Source of the DNA: Halomicrobium zhouii
GTDB lineage: Archaea > Halobacteriota > Halobacteria > Halobacteriales > Haloarculaceae
Reading direction: 5' to 3'
Assembly (NCBI RefSeq): GCF_900114435.1
Contig: NZ_FOZK01000002.1
Location: forward strand, 930,001-994,000
Length of the DNA: 64,000 nt
Each line of letters begins with the position of its first letter. Position 1 is the first letter of the stretch. Of this stretch, positions 1 through 7,694 are shown one piece after another. The notes beneath the pieces were generated by a model. It ran no database searches. It had not been told where the DNA came from and worked only from the letters and a program-made list of their open reading frames with translations. The translations under genes were made by a program, and so were the position numbers.

Positions 1-217
1 TCCGGTCCGACCGACAGGCCGGGCAGTAGTCCGGGACGCCGGCCTCGGAACGGGGGACGTAGACCGCGCCGCCACACTCCACGCACGCGTCGGGGACGAT
101 CGTCACACAGTCCGCACAGAGGTTGAAGTCGTCGACCGTGAGTTCGCGCAGGGGTTCGAGTTGTTTGTCCAGGATGTACTCGTCGATGACCGCCTGACAG
201 TTTTGGCACGGTTGCAT
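1..217 (-). CDS. zinc-ribbon protein, C-terminus cut by window edge
   Basis: The frame starts at the ATG at 217 and runs off the left edge, giving 72 residues. Four CxxC pairs are visible (C4/C7, C34/C37, C45/C48, C65/C68), enough for two zinc ribbons. There is no signal peptide or membrane segment, so it should be a cytoplasmic zinc-binding protein. I do not recognise a function. Small multi-CxxC proteins of this kind are common in haloarchaea. A TATA-like stretch lies about 30 nt upstream on the minus strand. Confidence 0.8.
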   Translation of the reverse strand, partial: MQPCQNCQAVIDEYILDKQLEPLRELTVDDFNLCADCVTIVPDACVECGGAVYVPRSEAGVPDYCPACRSDR

Positions 218-689
218 GTCGATCCACTCGGTACCATGTGAAGAGGTACCAAATAGCTTCCCCCGCCGGCCGTACTTGCGGGCCGGAAACGGGTTCACTG
301 GAGTGATGTCTCTCCTTCGTGTGCGTTCGCGAGAAGATAGTCGCGGCCGTTCCCGCAAACGAGTGAACGAGGGCTCGGAAGAGCCCGCTCTTTCGGCGTC
401 TGCGCGAGCGACGCGAGCCCAGACTCGCCGAACGCTCGCGTTCGGCGGCGGATTCGAACCGGAGCAAGACTCGCTACGCTCGTCTTGCAGGGTTCGAATC
501 CTTGTGGGCTATTCGCTCCTCACGTCCGTTCGTCGCAGAATAGTCCCGGGCGTCCTCGTGAACGCAGTGAACGAGGGCTCGGAAGAGCCCCGCTCTTCCG
601 GCGGATTCGAACCGCGAGGACTCGCTGCACTCGTCCTCTGGGCCCGAACCGCCGGGGATATCTCTCGCTCACCTGCGTTCGCGAGAAGA
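218..689. repeat. scarred tract: tRNA 3'-end fragments, hairpins, duplicated segment
   Basis: No credible gene is present. Pieces resembling the T-arm and acceptor end of the adjacent tRNA-Gln recur at about 331-350, 447-460, 541-552 and 600-614. A further T-arm-like stretch with a different acceptor sequence is at about 488-512. A segment of about 45 bp ending in a GGGCTC/GAGCCC hairpin is present twice (around 355-395 and 560-600). Perfect hairpins lie at 426-447, 464-488 and 616-638. The pattern fits repeated integration at the tRNA 3' end followed by decay, which is an inference. Confidence 0.6.
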
Positions 690-794
690 TAGTCCCGGGC
701 GGATTCGAACCGCCGTCATAGGCTCTCTTCCGAATCCGGTCGAAACCAGATCGCGTCCAAAGGCCCATATGATTGGCCACTACACCACGGGACT
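690..794 (-). tRNA. tRNA-Gln (anticodon TTG) with intron
   Basis: The acceptor arms AGTCCCG (794-788) and CGGGACT (697-691) pair, with A at 690 as discriminator and no encoded CCA. The T-arm is GGCGG TTCGAAT CCGCC. The anticodon stem is TGGGC/GCCTA and the loop carries TTG at 760-758. Between positions 37 and 38 lies an extra stretch of about 32 nt (about 756-725), the usual site of archaeal bulge-helix-bulge introns. A tRNA-Gln intron of about this size is known from haloarchaea. The mature tRNA would be about 73 nt. Confidence 0.93.
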
Positions 795-818
795 GCAATT
801 CCTTGGTTCCCCCTGATT

Positions 819-827
819 CCTTAATAG
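819..827 (-). promoter_or_regulatory. TATA-like box of tRNA-Gln
   Basis: On the minus strand the sequence reads CTATTAAGG about 25-30 nt before the tRNA 5' end at 794, the expected spacing for an archaeal TATA box. It is the only AT-rich stretch immediately upstream. Confidence 0.5.
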
Positions 828-975
828 CGTTACTTTCCGGCGGTGGAGAACACTGATACCGCACCCAGCTTGGTGCGATGTCCCCCGTTAGGAGCGCAGA
901 TCGTTCACCGAAATCGCAGTAGGGCGGCGTTACTGGGACGGAAGACCTATACGATCCCTTCGAAAACGGAGACCA

Positions 976-1410
976 ATGATCGCGACGGCAGTTCTCGCTG
1001 GACTCGGACTCCTCCTGTCTGTCGCAGGCGGTGTCGTCGTCCACGAACTGCTCCACGTGCTGGTCTTGCGGTCCGGCGGCGTGCGGTGTTCGCTCGTGCT
1101 CCGACGGGTTCGCGGCGAACGGGGCGGCTTCCACACGCTCGTCTCCGGGTCGTGGGCGTCGGTCGAGATGGAGTCGATCCCGGCGGACTGTTCCAACTGG
1201 CGCTTGCGTGGCGCGTCGATGGCGCCCATGGCGATGCTGGTCCCCGTCGGCGCGTACGCGTGGGCCGTGACGAGCGGACAGGTGACGGGGTCGCTGTTCG
1301 GGTCGATGGTCGTCATGGGGTGGATGGCGTGTGCGCTGCCGAGTCCGGCGGACTTCTCCGTCGTCTGGTACACCGACGAGGCGAGAGAACTGGTAGCGGA
1401 GCGCGACTGA
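976..1410 (+). CDS. membrane protein with HExxH motif, metalloprotease-like
   Basis: A 144-residue protein with a hydrophobic N-terminal segment containing HELLH near residue 29, followed by two or three further hydrophobic stretches in the second half. HExxH inside a membrane segment is seen in M50-type and DUF3267-like zincins. I cannot see a convincing third ligand motif, so protease activity is only possible. It is monocistronic, convergent with the DtxR-type gene. A site-2-protease-like or merely structural role cannot be separated from sequence alone. Confidence 0.75.
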   Translation: MIATAVLAGLGLLLSVAGGVVVHELLHVLVLRSGGVRCSLVLRRVRGERGGFHTLVSGSWASVEMESIPADCSNWRLRGASMAPMAMLVPVGAYAWAVTSGQVTGSLFGSMVVMGWMACALPSPADFSVVWYTDEARELVAERD

Positions 1411-1443
1411 GTCCGCAGCGACGACAACGAAAAGACGAGTCGT

Positions 1444-1875
1444 TCAGTCGGAGGCTTCGAGTTCGGGTTCCAGCAGGCCGCAGACGTCTTCTTCCGCGTT
1501 GAAACAGTCGGGGCACTGGGGCTCGCGGTCGATGATCGTGTCCAGTCGCTCGGCGACCGTCTCGTCGATGACGCCCTCTAGCTGTTTGGCCTCCTCGCGG
1601 AACTCCTGGACTTCGAGTACCTCGACGAGGAAGCGCTGGATGATGCAGTAGTTCTGGAGCGAGAGCCGGGCCCGTCGGATCCCCTCGTCGGTGAGGTCGA
1701 CGCCCTTGTACTTCTCGTGGTCGAGCAACTCCTGGGACTCGAGCTTGCCGATCATCTCGTTGGCGCTGGCGGGGCTCACCTCCAGCAGGTCGGCGACGTC
1801 GCCGGTCGAGGCGGGACCGTCTTCCTGTTCCTGGACGAGGTAGATCGCTTTGAGATACTGGTCTGCCGTGTTCAT
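1444..1875 (-). CDS. DtxR/IdeR-family metal-dependent transcriptional regulator
   Basis: A 143-residue protein. Residues 1-60 form the DtxR winged helix (MNTADQYLKAIYLVQEQ start, then a helix-turn-helix around VADLLEVSPASANEMIGKL). Residues 65-115 match the metal-binding and dimerisation domain. The C-terminus adds a short cysteine cluster (CPDC and a further Cys), and there is no SH3-like third domain. Family members sense Fe2+ or Mn2+ and bind palindromic operators. It starts 1 nt after the stop codon of the ferritin-like gene, so the two are probably cotranscribed. sufCBD lies just upstream on the same strand and carries a palindromic promoter site that is a candidate target. Confidence 0.93.
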   Translation of the reverse strand: MNTADQYLKAIYLVQEQEDGPASTGDVADLLEVSPASANEMIGKLESQELLDHEKYKGVDLTDEGIRRARLSLQNYCIIQRFLVEVLEVQEFREEAKQLEGVIDETVAERLDTIIDREPQCPDCFNAEEDVCGLLEPELEASD

Positions 1876-1876
1876 T

Positions 1877-2359
1877 CTATTCTCGCGCCTCCATCAGTCG
1901 CGTCACTTCCTCGACGCCGTCGGCCTCCTCGTCGCGGATCGAGCGGAGGGTATCGACGAGCCGGTTGCGGTCGATGCTGAACTCCGTGTTCGACGCCGCG
2001 ATGGCGCCGATGAGGTCGTCGTAGAACTTGTAGGCGGTCTCCTCGTTGCAGAGCTGGTCGTAGAGGACGCCGTCGAAGTCGTCGTCGGCCTCGTACTGGG
2101 CTTCGACGAGGCGCTTTATCTCCTCGAAGGGCACCGTGTCGGCGTCCATGTCGTCGATGAGCGCTTCGAGCCGGTCGCGGTGCTCCGCGGACTCCTCGGC
2201 GGCGTGTTCGAACAGCGTCACGACCTCCTCGTCGAGGTCCGCAGCGGTCACCTGGGCGTGCTTGTCGGCGCGGGCCTCGACGACCTCTTCGAGCACGACG
2301 CCGATCTGCAGGAGCCGGGCGAGCTGGTGGTCCGAGCCGATGGGTCGCTGGAGGCTCAC
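1877..2359 (-). CDS. ferritin-like/rubrerythrin-type protein
   Basis: About 160 residues, mostly amphipathic helices rich in Glu and His. Segments such as LLQIGVVLEEVVEAR and HAAEESAEHRDRLEALI resemble the carboxylate-rich helices of ferritin-like diiron proteins, so iron handling or oxidative protection is likely. A GTG at 2365 is also in frame, but the GGGAGGGG ribosome-binding site sits about 8 nt before the GTG at 2359 and directly abuts the one at 2365, so 2359 is preferred. The gene precedes the DtxR-type regulator by 1 nt, which supports a role in iron metabolism. The 2359 GTG overlaps the stop of a 14-codon leader frame. Confidence 0.8.
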   Translation of the reverse strand: MSLQRPIGSDHQLARLLQIGVVLEEVVEARADKHAQVTAADLDEEVVTLFEHAAEESAEHRDRLEALIDDMDADTVPFEEIKRLVEAQYEADDDFDGVLYDQLCNEETAYKFYDDLIGAIAASNTEFSIDRNRLVDTLRSIRDEEADGVEEVTRLMEARE

Positions 2360-2400
2360 TGCCACCCCCTCCCGGAACGTTCGTCGGACGATGCGGTCAT
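2356..2400 (-). other. 14-codon leader frame overlapping the ferritin-like start
   Basis: An ATG at 2400 opens a frame encoding MTASSDERSGRGWQ and stopping at TGA 2358-2356. The stop overlaps the GTG start of the ferritin-like gene in a GTGA arrangement. A TATA-like TTAAG sits about 27 nt before the ATG, so the ATG would be close to the 5' end of a leaderless mRNA. This could couple translation of the two frames, or it may be chance. Confidence 0.3.
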
Positions 2401-2450
2401 GGTCCAGTTTCGGGGAGGTGGCGACTTAAGCGATTCCCTCCGTGCGACCG

Positions 2451-2687
2451 TCACTCCAGCTCTCGCTGGTCGTATCTAACCCGTTCCGCGATCAGGCCCC
2501 AGAGAAACCGAGTGATCCGAAAGAGGATCCAGAAGACGATCCCCCAGAAGACGAACATCATCACCGCAGTGACGACGAGAATGAGGGCGAGAAGCAGGTC
2601 GTTCGCACCCGCGGAGGGGAGCCCTATCTGCCCTGCTGGTCGGTGGCGTGCAGCAAGTAGCGGAACAGCGAACGCCCGAGAAAACAT
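2451..2687 (-). CDS. small membrane protein, function unknown
   Basis: A 78-residue frame whose middle (about residues 30-65) is strongly hydrophobic with a Phe/Trp-rich run, followed by a basic and charged tail (RVRYDQRELE). One or two membrane helices are likely. It lies 18 nt downstream of sufD on the same strand and may ride on that transcript. The N-terminal 25 residues look less protein-like, so the true start may be further in. No family is recognised. Confidence 0.5.
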   Translation of the reverse strand: MFSRAFAVPLLAARHRPAGQIGLPSAGANDLLLALILVVTAVMMFVFWGIVFWILFRITRFLWGLIAERVRYDQRELE

Positions 2688-2705
2688 GCGGCGAAGAGCG
2701 ATTGG

Positions 2706-3917
2706 TTACTCGACGAGACGCTCGACGATGAGGTCGTCGAGGTCGTCGCGGAGTTCGTCGACGGCGACCTCTTCGAGGACGGGGACGAAGAAGCCCTCGA
2801 CGAGCATGTTCCGGGCGAGTTCGGGGTGCACGCCGCGCGAGGTCATGTAGAACAGGTCCTCCTCGTCGACCTGTCCGACCGTCGCGGAGTGGCTCGCTTC
2901 CGTGTCGTGGTTGTTGATGATCAGCTTCGGGGACGCGTCGGCCTCGCTATCCTCGGAGAGCATCAGCGTGTTCTCGCGCTGGTAGGAGTTCGTGTCCCAG
3001 GCCTCGCGGCCGACGTCCTGGACGCCCTCGTACACCGACCGGGCCGCGTCGTCGAGGACGCCGCGGGTGACCAGATCGGCCGTGGTGTGCTCGGCCTCGT
3101 GCCAGACGCGCGAGGCCAGATCGAAGTGCTGGTCCTCGTGGCCGAAGAACGCGCCGACGATCTTCGACTCCGAGGAGTCGCCGAGCAGTCGGGTCTCGAC
3201 GTTCGTCTTCGTGAGCCGGGAACCGATGTTGCCCTCGATCCAGTCGATGCTGCCGTAGGTGCCGGCGTGGCCGCGCTTGACCTGGAAGTTGTACGTGTCT
3301 TCGGCCAGGTTCTGGAGCGTGCCGTACTGGATGTGTGCGTTCTCGCCGGCGACGGCCTCGACGACGCCGGAGTAGTACTGCTCGCCGTCGACGTTCGTCC
3401 CCGTACGCTGGCGCTCCAGGATGGTGACCGAGGATGACTCCTCGGCGACGACGAGCGTGTAGTTGAACAGCGACCGGCTGTTCATCGTCGTCCGGATCTT
3501 CACGTCCTCGGCGGCGACGCCCTCGGGGACGTAGACGACGGTCCCGGCCGCGAACAGTGCGGTCGAGAGCGCCGTGAGGTAGTCACGCTGCGGGTCGACG
3601 ACCGACCCGAAGTGCTCCTCGATCAGGTCGCCGTGCTGGTCGAGCGCGTCGGCCCAGGAGAGCACGTCGACGCCTTCGGCGTCAACGCGGTCTTTCTCCT
3701 GTTCCCACTCGAGGGGGTCGACGAGCGTCTCGTAATCGAGCGCGTCGAGGTTGGTCCAGTCGCGACCGGGGGTCCGGATGACCTTCGGCATGTCCAGATC
3801 CTCGAGCGCCGCGAGGGCGTCGAGGCGGGTCTCGAGCAGCCAGTCGGGCTCGTCGAGCTCCGCGGAAATCTGCTGTACCTGCTCCTCCGTGAGGTTGGCT
3901 GTTAGCTGCGTACTCAT
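2706..3917 (-). CDS. sufD: Fe-S cluster assembly protein SufD
   Basis: A 403-residue SufBD-family protein, the last gene of sufC-sufB-sufD. The N-terminus carries the EEQVQQISAELDEPDWLLETR element common to SufB and SufD. The C-terminal beta-helix ends in the family segment around ASHSATVGQVDEEDLFYMTSRG, which contains the conserved His. SufD joins SufB and SufC as the scaffold complex that builds Fe-S clusters in the cytoplasm. It starts 15 nt after sufB. It is shorter than SufB and lacks the SufB cysteine signature, which supports the D assignment. Confidence 0.96.
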   Translation of the reverse strand: MSTQLTANLTEEQVQQISAELDEPDWLLETRLDALAALEDLDMPKVIRTPGRDWTNLDALDYETLVDPLEWEQEKDRVDAEGVDVLSWADALDQHGDLIEEHFGSVVDPQRDYLTALSTALFAAGTVVYVPEGVAAEDVKIRTTMNSRSLFNYTLVVAEESSSVTILERQRTGTNVDGEQYYSGVVEAVAGENAHIQYGTLQNLAEDTYNFQVKRGHAGTYGSIDWIEGNIGSRLTKTNVETRLLGDSSESKIVGAFFGHEDQHFDLASRVWHEAEHTTADLVTRGVLDDAARSVYEGVQDVGREAWDTNSYQRENTLMLSEDSEADASPKLIINNHDTEASHSATVGQVDEEDLFYMTSRGVHPELARNMLVEGFFVPVLEEVAVDELRDDLDDLIVERLVE

Positions 3918-3932
3918 GGTAGATCCGGGGAG

Positions 3933-5363
3933 TTACCCGAGGCTTCCCTCCATCTCGAGTTCGATCAATCGATTCAGTTCGACCGCGTACTCGATGGGCA
4001 GTTCCTCCGTGATGGGCTCGATGAAGCCGGCGACGATCATCTGCTTTGCGTCGTCGTCGTCCAGGCCGCGGCTCTGGAGGTAGAAGACGTCCTCGTCGCC
4101 GATCTTGCCGACGGTCGCCTCGTGGGCGACGTCGACCTTGTTCTCCTGGATCTCCATGTACGGCATCGTGTCCGAGGTGGACTCGTTGTCGAACATCAGC
4201 GCGTCACACTCGACCGACGTCGAGGAGTTCTCGGCGCCGTCGGAGATGTGGACGAGGCCGCGGTAGTTGGTGCGGCCGCCGTCCTTGCTGATGGACTTGG
4301 ACTCGATGGTCGACTTCGTGTCGGGCGCGTTGTGGTACACCTTCGCCCCGGTGTCGATGTTCTGACCCTTGCCCGCGAACGCGATGGTGATGTGGTTGTC
4401 CGTCGCGCCCGGGCCCTTGAGGATCGTCGCGGGGTAGAGCATGGTGGCCTTCGAGCCCATGGAGCCCGAGACCCACTCCATCGTGCCCTCTTCCTCGACG
4501 ATGGCGCGCTTGGTGTTGAGGTTGTACGTGTTCTTCGACCAGTTCTGCACCGTGGAGTACTGGACGTGGGCGTTGTCGCGGACGAAGACCTCCACGCAGC
4601 CGCTGTGGAGGTTGAACGCGGAGTACTTCGGCGCGGAACAGCCCTCGATGTAGTGGACTTCCGAGTTCTCCTCGGCGACGATGAGCGTGTGCTCGAACTG
4701 ACCCATCCCCTCGGAGTTCATGCGGAAGTACGCCTGGACCGGCATGTCGACCGTCGTGTCCTCGGGGACGTAGACGAACGAGCCGCCGGACCAGATGGCG
4801 CCGTGGAGCGCCGCGAACTTGTTGTCGCTCGGGGGGACGCACTTCGTCATGAAGTGCTCGCGGACGAGGTCGGGGTGCTCCTGGACGGCCTTGTCCATGT
4901 CCATGAAGATGACGCCCTTCTCCTCCCAGCGCTCCTGCATGTTCTGGTAGACGATCTCGGACTCGTACTGGGCGCCGACGCCGGAGAGGGCGTTCTTCTC
5001 GGCCTCAGGGATGCCCAGCTTGTCGAAGGTGTCCTGGATCTCTTCCGGGAGGTCCTCCCAGTTCTCGGCCCCGCCGCGGGTCTCGATGTCGGGCCGGATG
5101 TAGGGGACGATCTCGTTGAGGTCGACCTCCGAGAGGTCCGGCTGGCCGGGCCAGTCGGTCGGCATCGGCATTTCCTGGAACTGTTCGAGTGCGCGGAGAC
5201 GTCGCTCGAGCATCCACTCGGGCTCGTCCTTGTCCTCGGAGATGAGGCGGACGGTCTCCTCGGTGAGGCCTTTGTCGGTCTCGAAGGCGGACTTTTCCTC
5301 CTTCTTGAATTCGAAGCGGGCCTCGGTGTCCGTTTCTTTGAGTTGGTCTTGATCTGAGCTCAT
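3933..5363 (-). CDS. sufB: Fe-S cluster assembly scaffold SufB
   Basis: A 476-residue SufB with a charged N-terminal extension of about 35 residues before the EDKDEPEWMLERRLRAL element. The core matches SufB: GGAENWEDLPEEIQDTFDKL, GCSAPKYSAFNLHSG and a late Cys in SVECDALMFDNES that corresponds to the essential cysteine near the family C-terminus. SufB is the scaffold on which the nascent cluster forms, with SufC as ATPase partner. It lies 64 nt after sufC and 15 nt before sufD, so one operon is likely. Confidence 0.97.
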   Translation of the reverse strand: MSSDQDQLKETDTEARFEFKKEEKSAFETDKGLTEETVRLISEDKDEPEWMLERRLRALEQFQEMPMPTDWPGQPDLSEVDLNEIVPYIRPDIETRGGAENWEDLPEEIQDTFDKLGIPEAEKNALSGVGAQYESEIVYQNMQERWEEKGVIFMDMDKAVQEHPDLVREHFMTKCVPPSDNKFAALHGAIWSGGSFVYVPEDTTVDMPVQAYFRMNSEGMGQFEHTLIVAEENSEVHYIEGCSAPKYSAFNLHSGCVEVFVRDNAHVQYSTVQNWSKNTYNLNTKRAIVEEEGTMEWVSGSMGSKATMLYPATILKGPGATDNHITIAFAGKGQNIDTGAKVYHNAPDTKSTIESKSISKDGGRTNYRGLVHISDGAENSSTSVECDALMFDNESTSDTMPYMEIQENKVDVAHEATVGKIGDEDVFYLQSRGLDDDDAKQMIVAGFIEPITEELPIEYAVELNRLIELEMEGSLG

Positions 5364-5427
5364 GGTTGTTGTCTGCGGCTTGGGTGTGTGCGGTTAAGGG
5401 ACTTGTGCCCGGGACGATACGAGACGG

Positions 5428-6345
5428 TCACGCGGCCTCGTACACTTCTTCGCGGACCCAGTCGTACCCCTTGTCCTCGAGTTCCTCGGCCAGCGTCGCG
5501 TCGCCGGACTTGGCGATTTCGCCGTCGATCATCACGTGGACGTGGTCCGGTTCGACGTAGTCGAGGATGCGCTGGTAGTGGGTGATCTGCAGGACGCCGG
5601 TCCCCTGCTCGTCACGGAGCGCGTTGATGCCGTCGGAGACGTCCTGCAGGCGGTCGATGTCCAGCCCGGAGTCGATCTCGTCGAGCACGGCGACGGATGG
5701 CTCGAGGATCGCGGCCTGGAGGACCTCGTTCTGCTTTTTCTCCCCGCCGGAGAAGCCCGCGTTGAGGTAGCGATTGGCGAACTTCTCGTCCATGTCGAGC
5801 TGTTCCATCTTCTCCTTGAGGAGCTGCTGGAACTCGGCGACGCCCACCTCGCCCTCGTCGACGTCACCCTCCATCGGGGAGGTGTCGTAGCCGACGTCCT
5901 CGTCTTCCTCGTCGGCTTCGGCCTCGTCGTCGTCCTCGAACAGTTCCTCGCGCTCTTCGAGCTTGGCGTTGAGCGCCGTGCGGAGGAAGTTCACCATCGT
6001 GACGCCCTCGATCTCCGCAGGGTACTGGAAGCCGAGGAACACGCCGAGCGCGGCGCGTTCGTTGGGCTCCAGGTCGAGGAGGTTCCAGGTGCGCTTGTCC
6101 TCGGGGATTTCGAAGTCCTCGCCGAACTCGTCGTCCTCGAGGTGGATGAGGACCTCGCCGTCGGTCACGTCGTAGGCCGGGTGGCCCGCGATGATCTTCG
6201 CCGTCGTCGACTTGCCCGAGCCGTTGGGACCCATCAGCGCGTGGATCTCTCCGGACTCGACTTCGAGGTCGACGCCGCGAAGGATGGTCTCACCGCCCTC
6301 TTCAGCGACTTCCGCGTGTAGATTGTTGATTTCGAGTACTGCCAT
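5428..6345 (-). CDS. sufC: Fe-S cluster assembly ATPase SufC
   Basis: A 305-residue ABC-type ATPase. Visible motifs are Walker A GPNGSGKST near residue 40, signature SGGEKK near residue 200 and Walker B VAVLDEIDSGLD near residue 220. It powers conformational change of the SufB-SufD scaffold. Compared with bacterial SufC (about 250 residues) it carries a very acidic insertion at roughly residues 130-175, which may be a halophilic loop. It is the first gene of sufCBD, and its promoter has an inverted repeat between the TATA-like box and the start codon. Confidence 0.97.
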   Translation of the reverse strand: MAVLEINNLHAEVAEEGGETILRGVDLEVESGEIHALMGPNGSGKSTTAKIIAGHPAYDVTDGEVLIHLEDDEFGEDFEIPEDKRTWNLLDLEPNERAALGVFLGFQYPAEIEGVTMVNFLRTALNAKLEEREELFEDDDEAEADEEDEDVGYDTSPMEGDVDEGEVGVAEFQQLLKEKMEQLDMDEKFANRYLNAGFSGGEKKQNEVLQAAILEPSVAVLDEIDSGLDIDRLQDVSDGINALRDEQGTGVLQITHYQRILDYVEPDHVHVMIDGEIAKSGDATLAEELEDKGYDWVREEVYEAA

Positions 6346-6355
6346 AGTAGATGCT

Positions 6356-6373
6356 TAGGTCACCCGAAACCTA
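6356..6373 (-). promoter_or_regulatory. inverted repeat TAGGT-N8-ACCTA at sufC promoter
   Basis: A perfect 5-bp inverted repeat (TAGGT, 8-nt spacer, ACCTA) lies 11-28 nt upstream of the sufC ATG, just downstream of a TATA-like ACTATTATC at about 6386-6394. It would overlap the transcription start. The half-site resembles the TTAGG half of DtxR/IdeR operators, and a DtxR-family gene lies about 4 kb away. Iron-dependent repression of suf is therefore a reasonable inference. Confidence 0.5.
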
Positions 6374-6745
6374 GAGAGAGACGCTGATAATAGTTTCGAG
6401 TTTTCCCGGGCCACTTTTCTGAATCGGAAACACAATTTATTCTGAGGAAAAATTCTACACCACGTCGTTCGATCCCGTTTGTGGAAACGCACACCAGACT
6501 TCGATAGAGCCCGGTTTCTAGATGTACGCTATCTGTCGAACGGGTACTGTTTCACTGGTACCACTCGTCTCCCTGGTTTCTGTGATACCGCTGATTTCGG
6601 TAGCAACACTGCTCTCGTGCGCGCGTCGGCGGGCCTCTCGAGCAGGTGATGGTCCCGACAGTTTCGCAGTGAACGGGCGTGGACGATTCGACCCGATAAT
6701 ACAGCGTAAGAAACTATTAAATAATGTCCGGGTCATCCAAAGATA
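6374..6745. other. intergenic region between divergent sufC and Tat-protein genes
   Basis: Beyond the sufC TATA-like box at about 6386-6394 (minus strand) and a TATA-like ACTATTAAATAA at about 6711-6722, placed for the plus-strand gene at 6746, I see no gene-like frame. The middle contains AT-rich patches but no clear repeat. Confidence 0.5.
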
Positions 6746-7645
6746 GTGCCAGACAGGACCGATTCGGACAGGAGGGAGTCGGTGACAGAGGGGCTGTCCG
6801 GTGGTCGGGGGAGGTCGTCCGGCGGTGTGTCGCGCCGCGCCGCGCTCGGACTCGGTGGTCTCCTCGCCACCGGCGGCCTGCTCGGGACGGGTCTCGTCAC
6901 GTCGGGAGCCACCAGTTCGCGTACACTCGACGGGAATCTCGACTGCAACGGCTACGACCTGGGAGAAGTCGGGGCGATCCAGGGAAGCGTCGCGGACGGC
7001 CAGCGCCTGGAATCCCTCGTCGGCCGGAACCTCTCCGTCGCCGACGGACGACTCCAGGCTGCTGTCGGCGAAGTCGACGACGACGTCGCCTCGCGGCTGG
7101 ACGATGCACTGACGCGCCTGGAGGTCGTCAGCGGCACGGCGAATACCTGGCGTGTGGGCCCCGTGCTTCCCGCAGGCGATTATCACCTCACCAACGAGTT
7201 CGGGTTACTCATCGAGACGGACCGACCCGCCTACCTCGGCGAGTGTACCATCGACGCAGACTCCGCCGGCCGGTTCAGCCCGGCGCTGTACGAGTACGAC
7301 CCGGAGACGGACGGGCTCGGCACACGGCTGGAGGCGATGACCGTCCAGGCGACGGGTGGCCGTCAGACCATCTACCTCGACTTCCTCCTCGACGAGCCCG
7401 GTCAGTACCTGCTGACGCGCCTCCTGCCCCGTGAAGCGCCGGACAACCCGAACGCGCCGGCCACCCTCTACAGACCCTCGGACGACGCGGTCGAACTCCG
7501 GCGCGTGGAGGGATACGGCCAGTTCGAGGACGACTCCCGGAACGGCGTCACGTTCCGGGGCGGGTACAGCCCGTCGGCGACGGACGGCCCGGTCGATTAC
7601 TACTACTACTTCTTCGACCTCGAGGTGTCCTCGGCGCGCTCGTGA
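6746..7645 (+). CDS. Tat-exported protein, function unknown
   Basis: A 299-residue protein starting at GTG. Residues 25-55 form a twin-arginine signal (SRRAALGLGG followed by a Gly/Leu-rich hydrophobic stretch), so it should be exported folded. A helical, heptad-like section follows (about residues 80-125). A beta-rich domain (about 130-299) ends in a Tyr-rich YYYYFFDLEV segment. There is no lipobox or C-terminal anchor. No family is recognised. A TATA-like box about 28 nt before the GTG supports this start. The next gene follows after about 50 nt. Confidence 0.75.
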   Translation: MPDRTDSDRRESVTEGLSGGRGRSSGGVSRRAALGLGGLLATGGLLGTGLVTSGATSSRTLDGNLDCNGYDLGEVGAIQGSVADGQRLESLVGRNLSVADGRLQAAVGEVDDDVASRLDDALTRLEVVSGTANTWRVGPVLPAGDYHLTNEFGLLIETDRPAYLGECTIDADSAGRFSPALYEYDPETDGLGTRLEAMTVQATGGRQTIYLDFLLDEPGQYLLTRLLPREAPDNPNAPATLYRPSDDAVELRRVEGYGQFEDDSRNGVTFRGGYSPSATDGPVDYYYYFFDLEVSSARS

Positions 7646-7694
7646 GGAAGACGATGCAGGCACCGACCGACCGACCCGACGCCGGAGGGGGCCG

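Noticed and set aside
218-689. additional intact tRNA genes
   Set aside because: Only T-arm and acceptor fragments occur; no D-arm or anticodon arm pairs with them.
4122-5357. 411-codon open frame antisense to sufB
   Set aside because: sufB is unambiguous and this is the usual GC-driven shadow.
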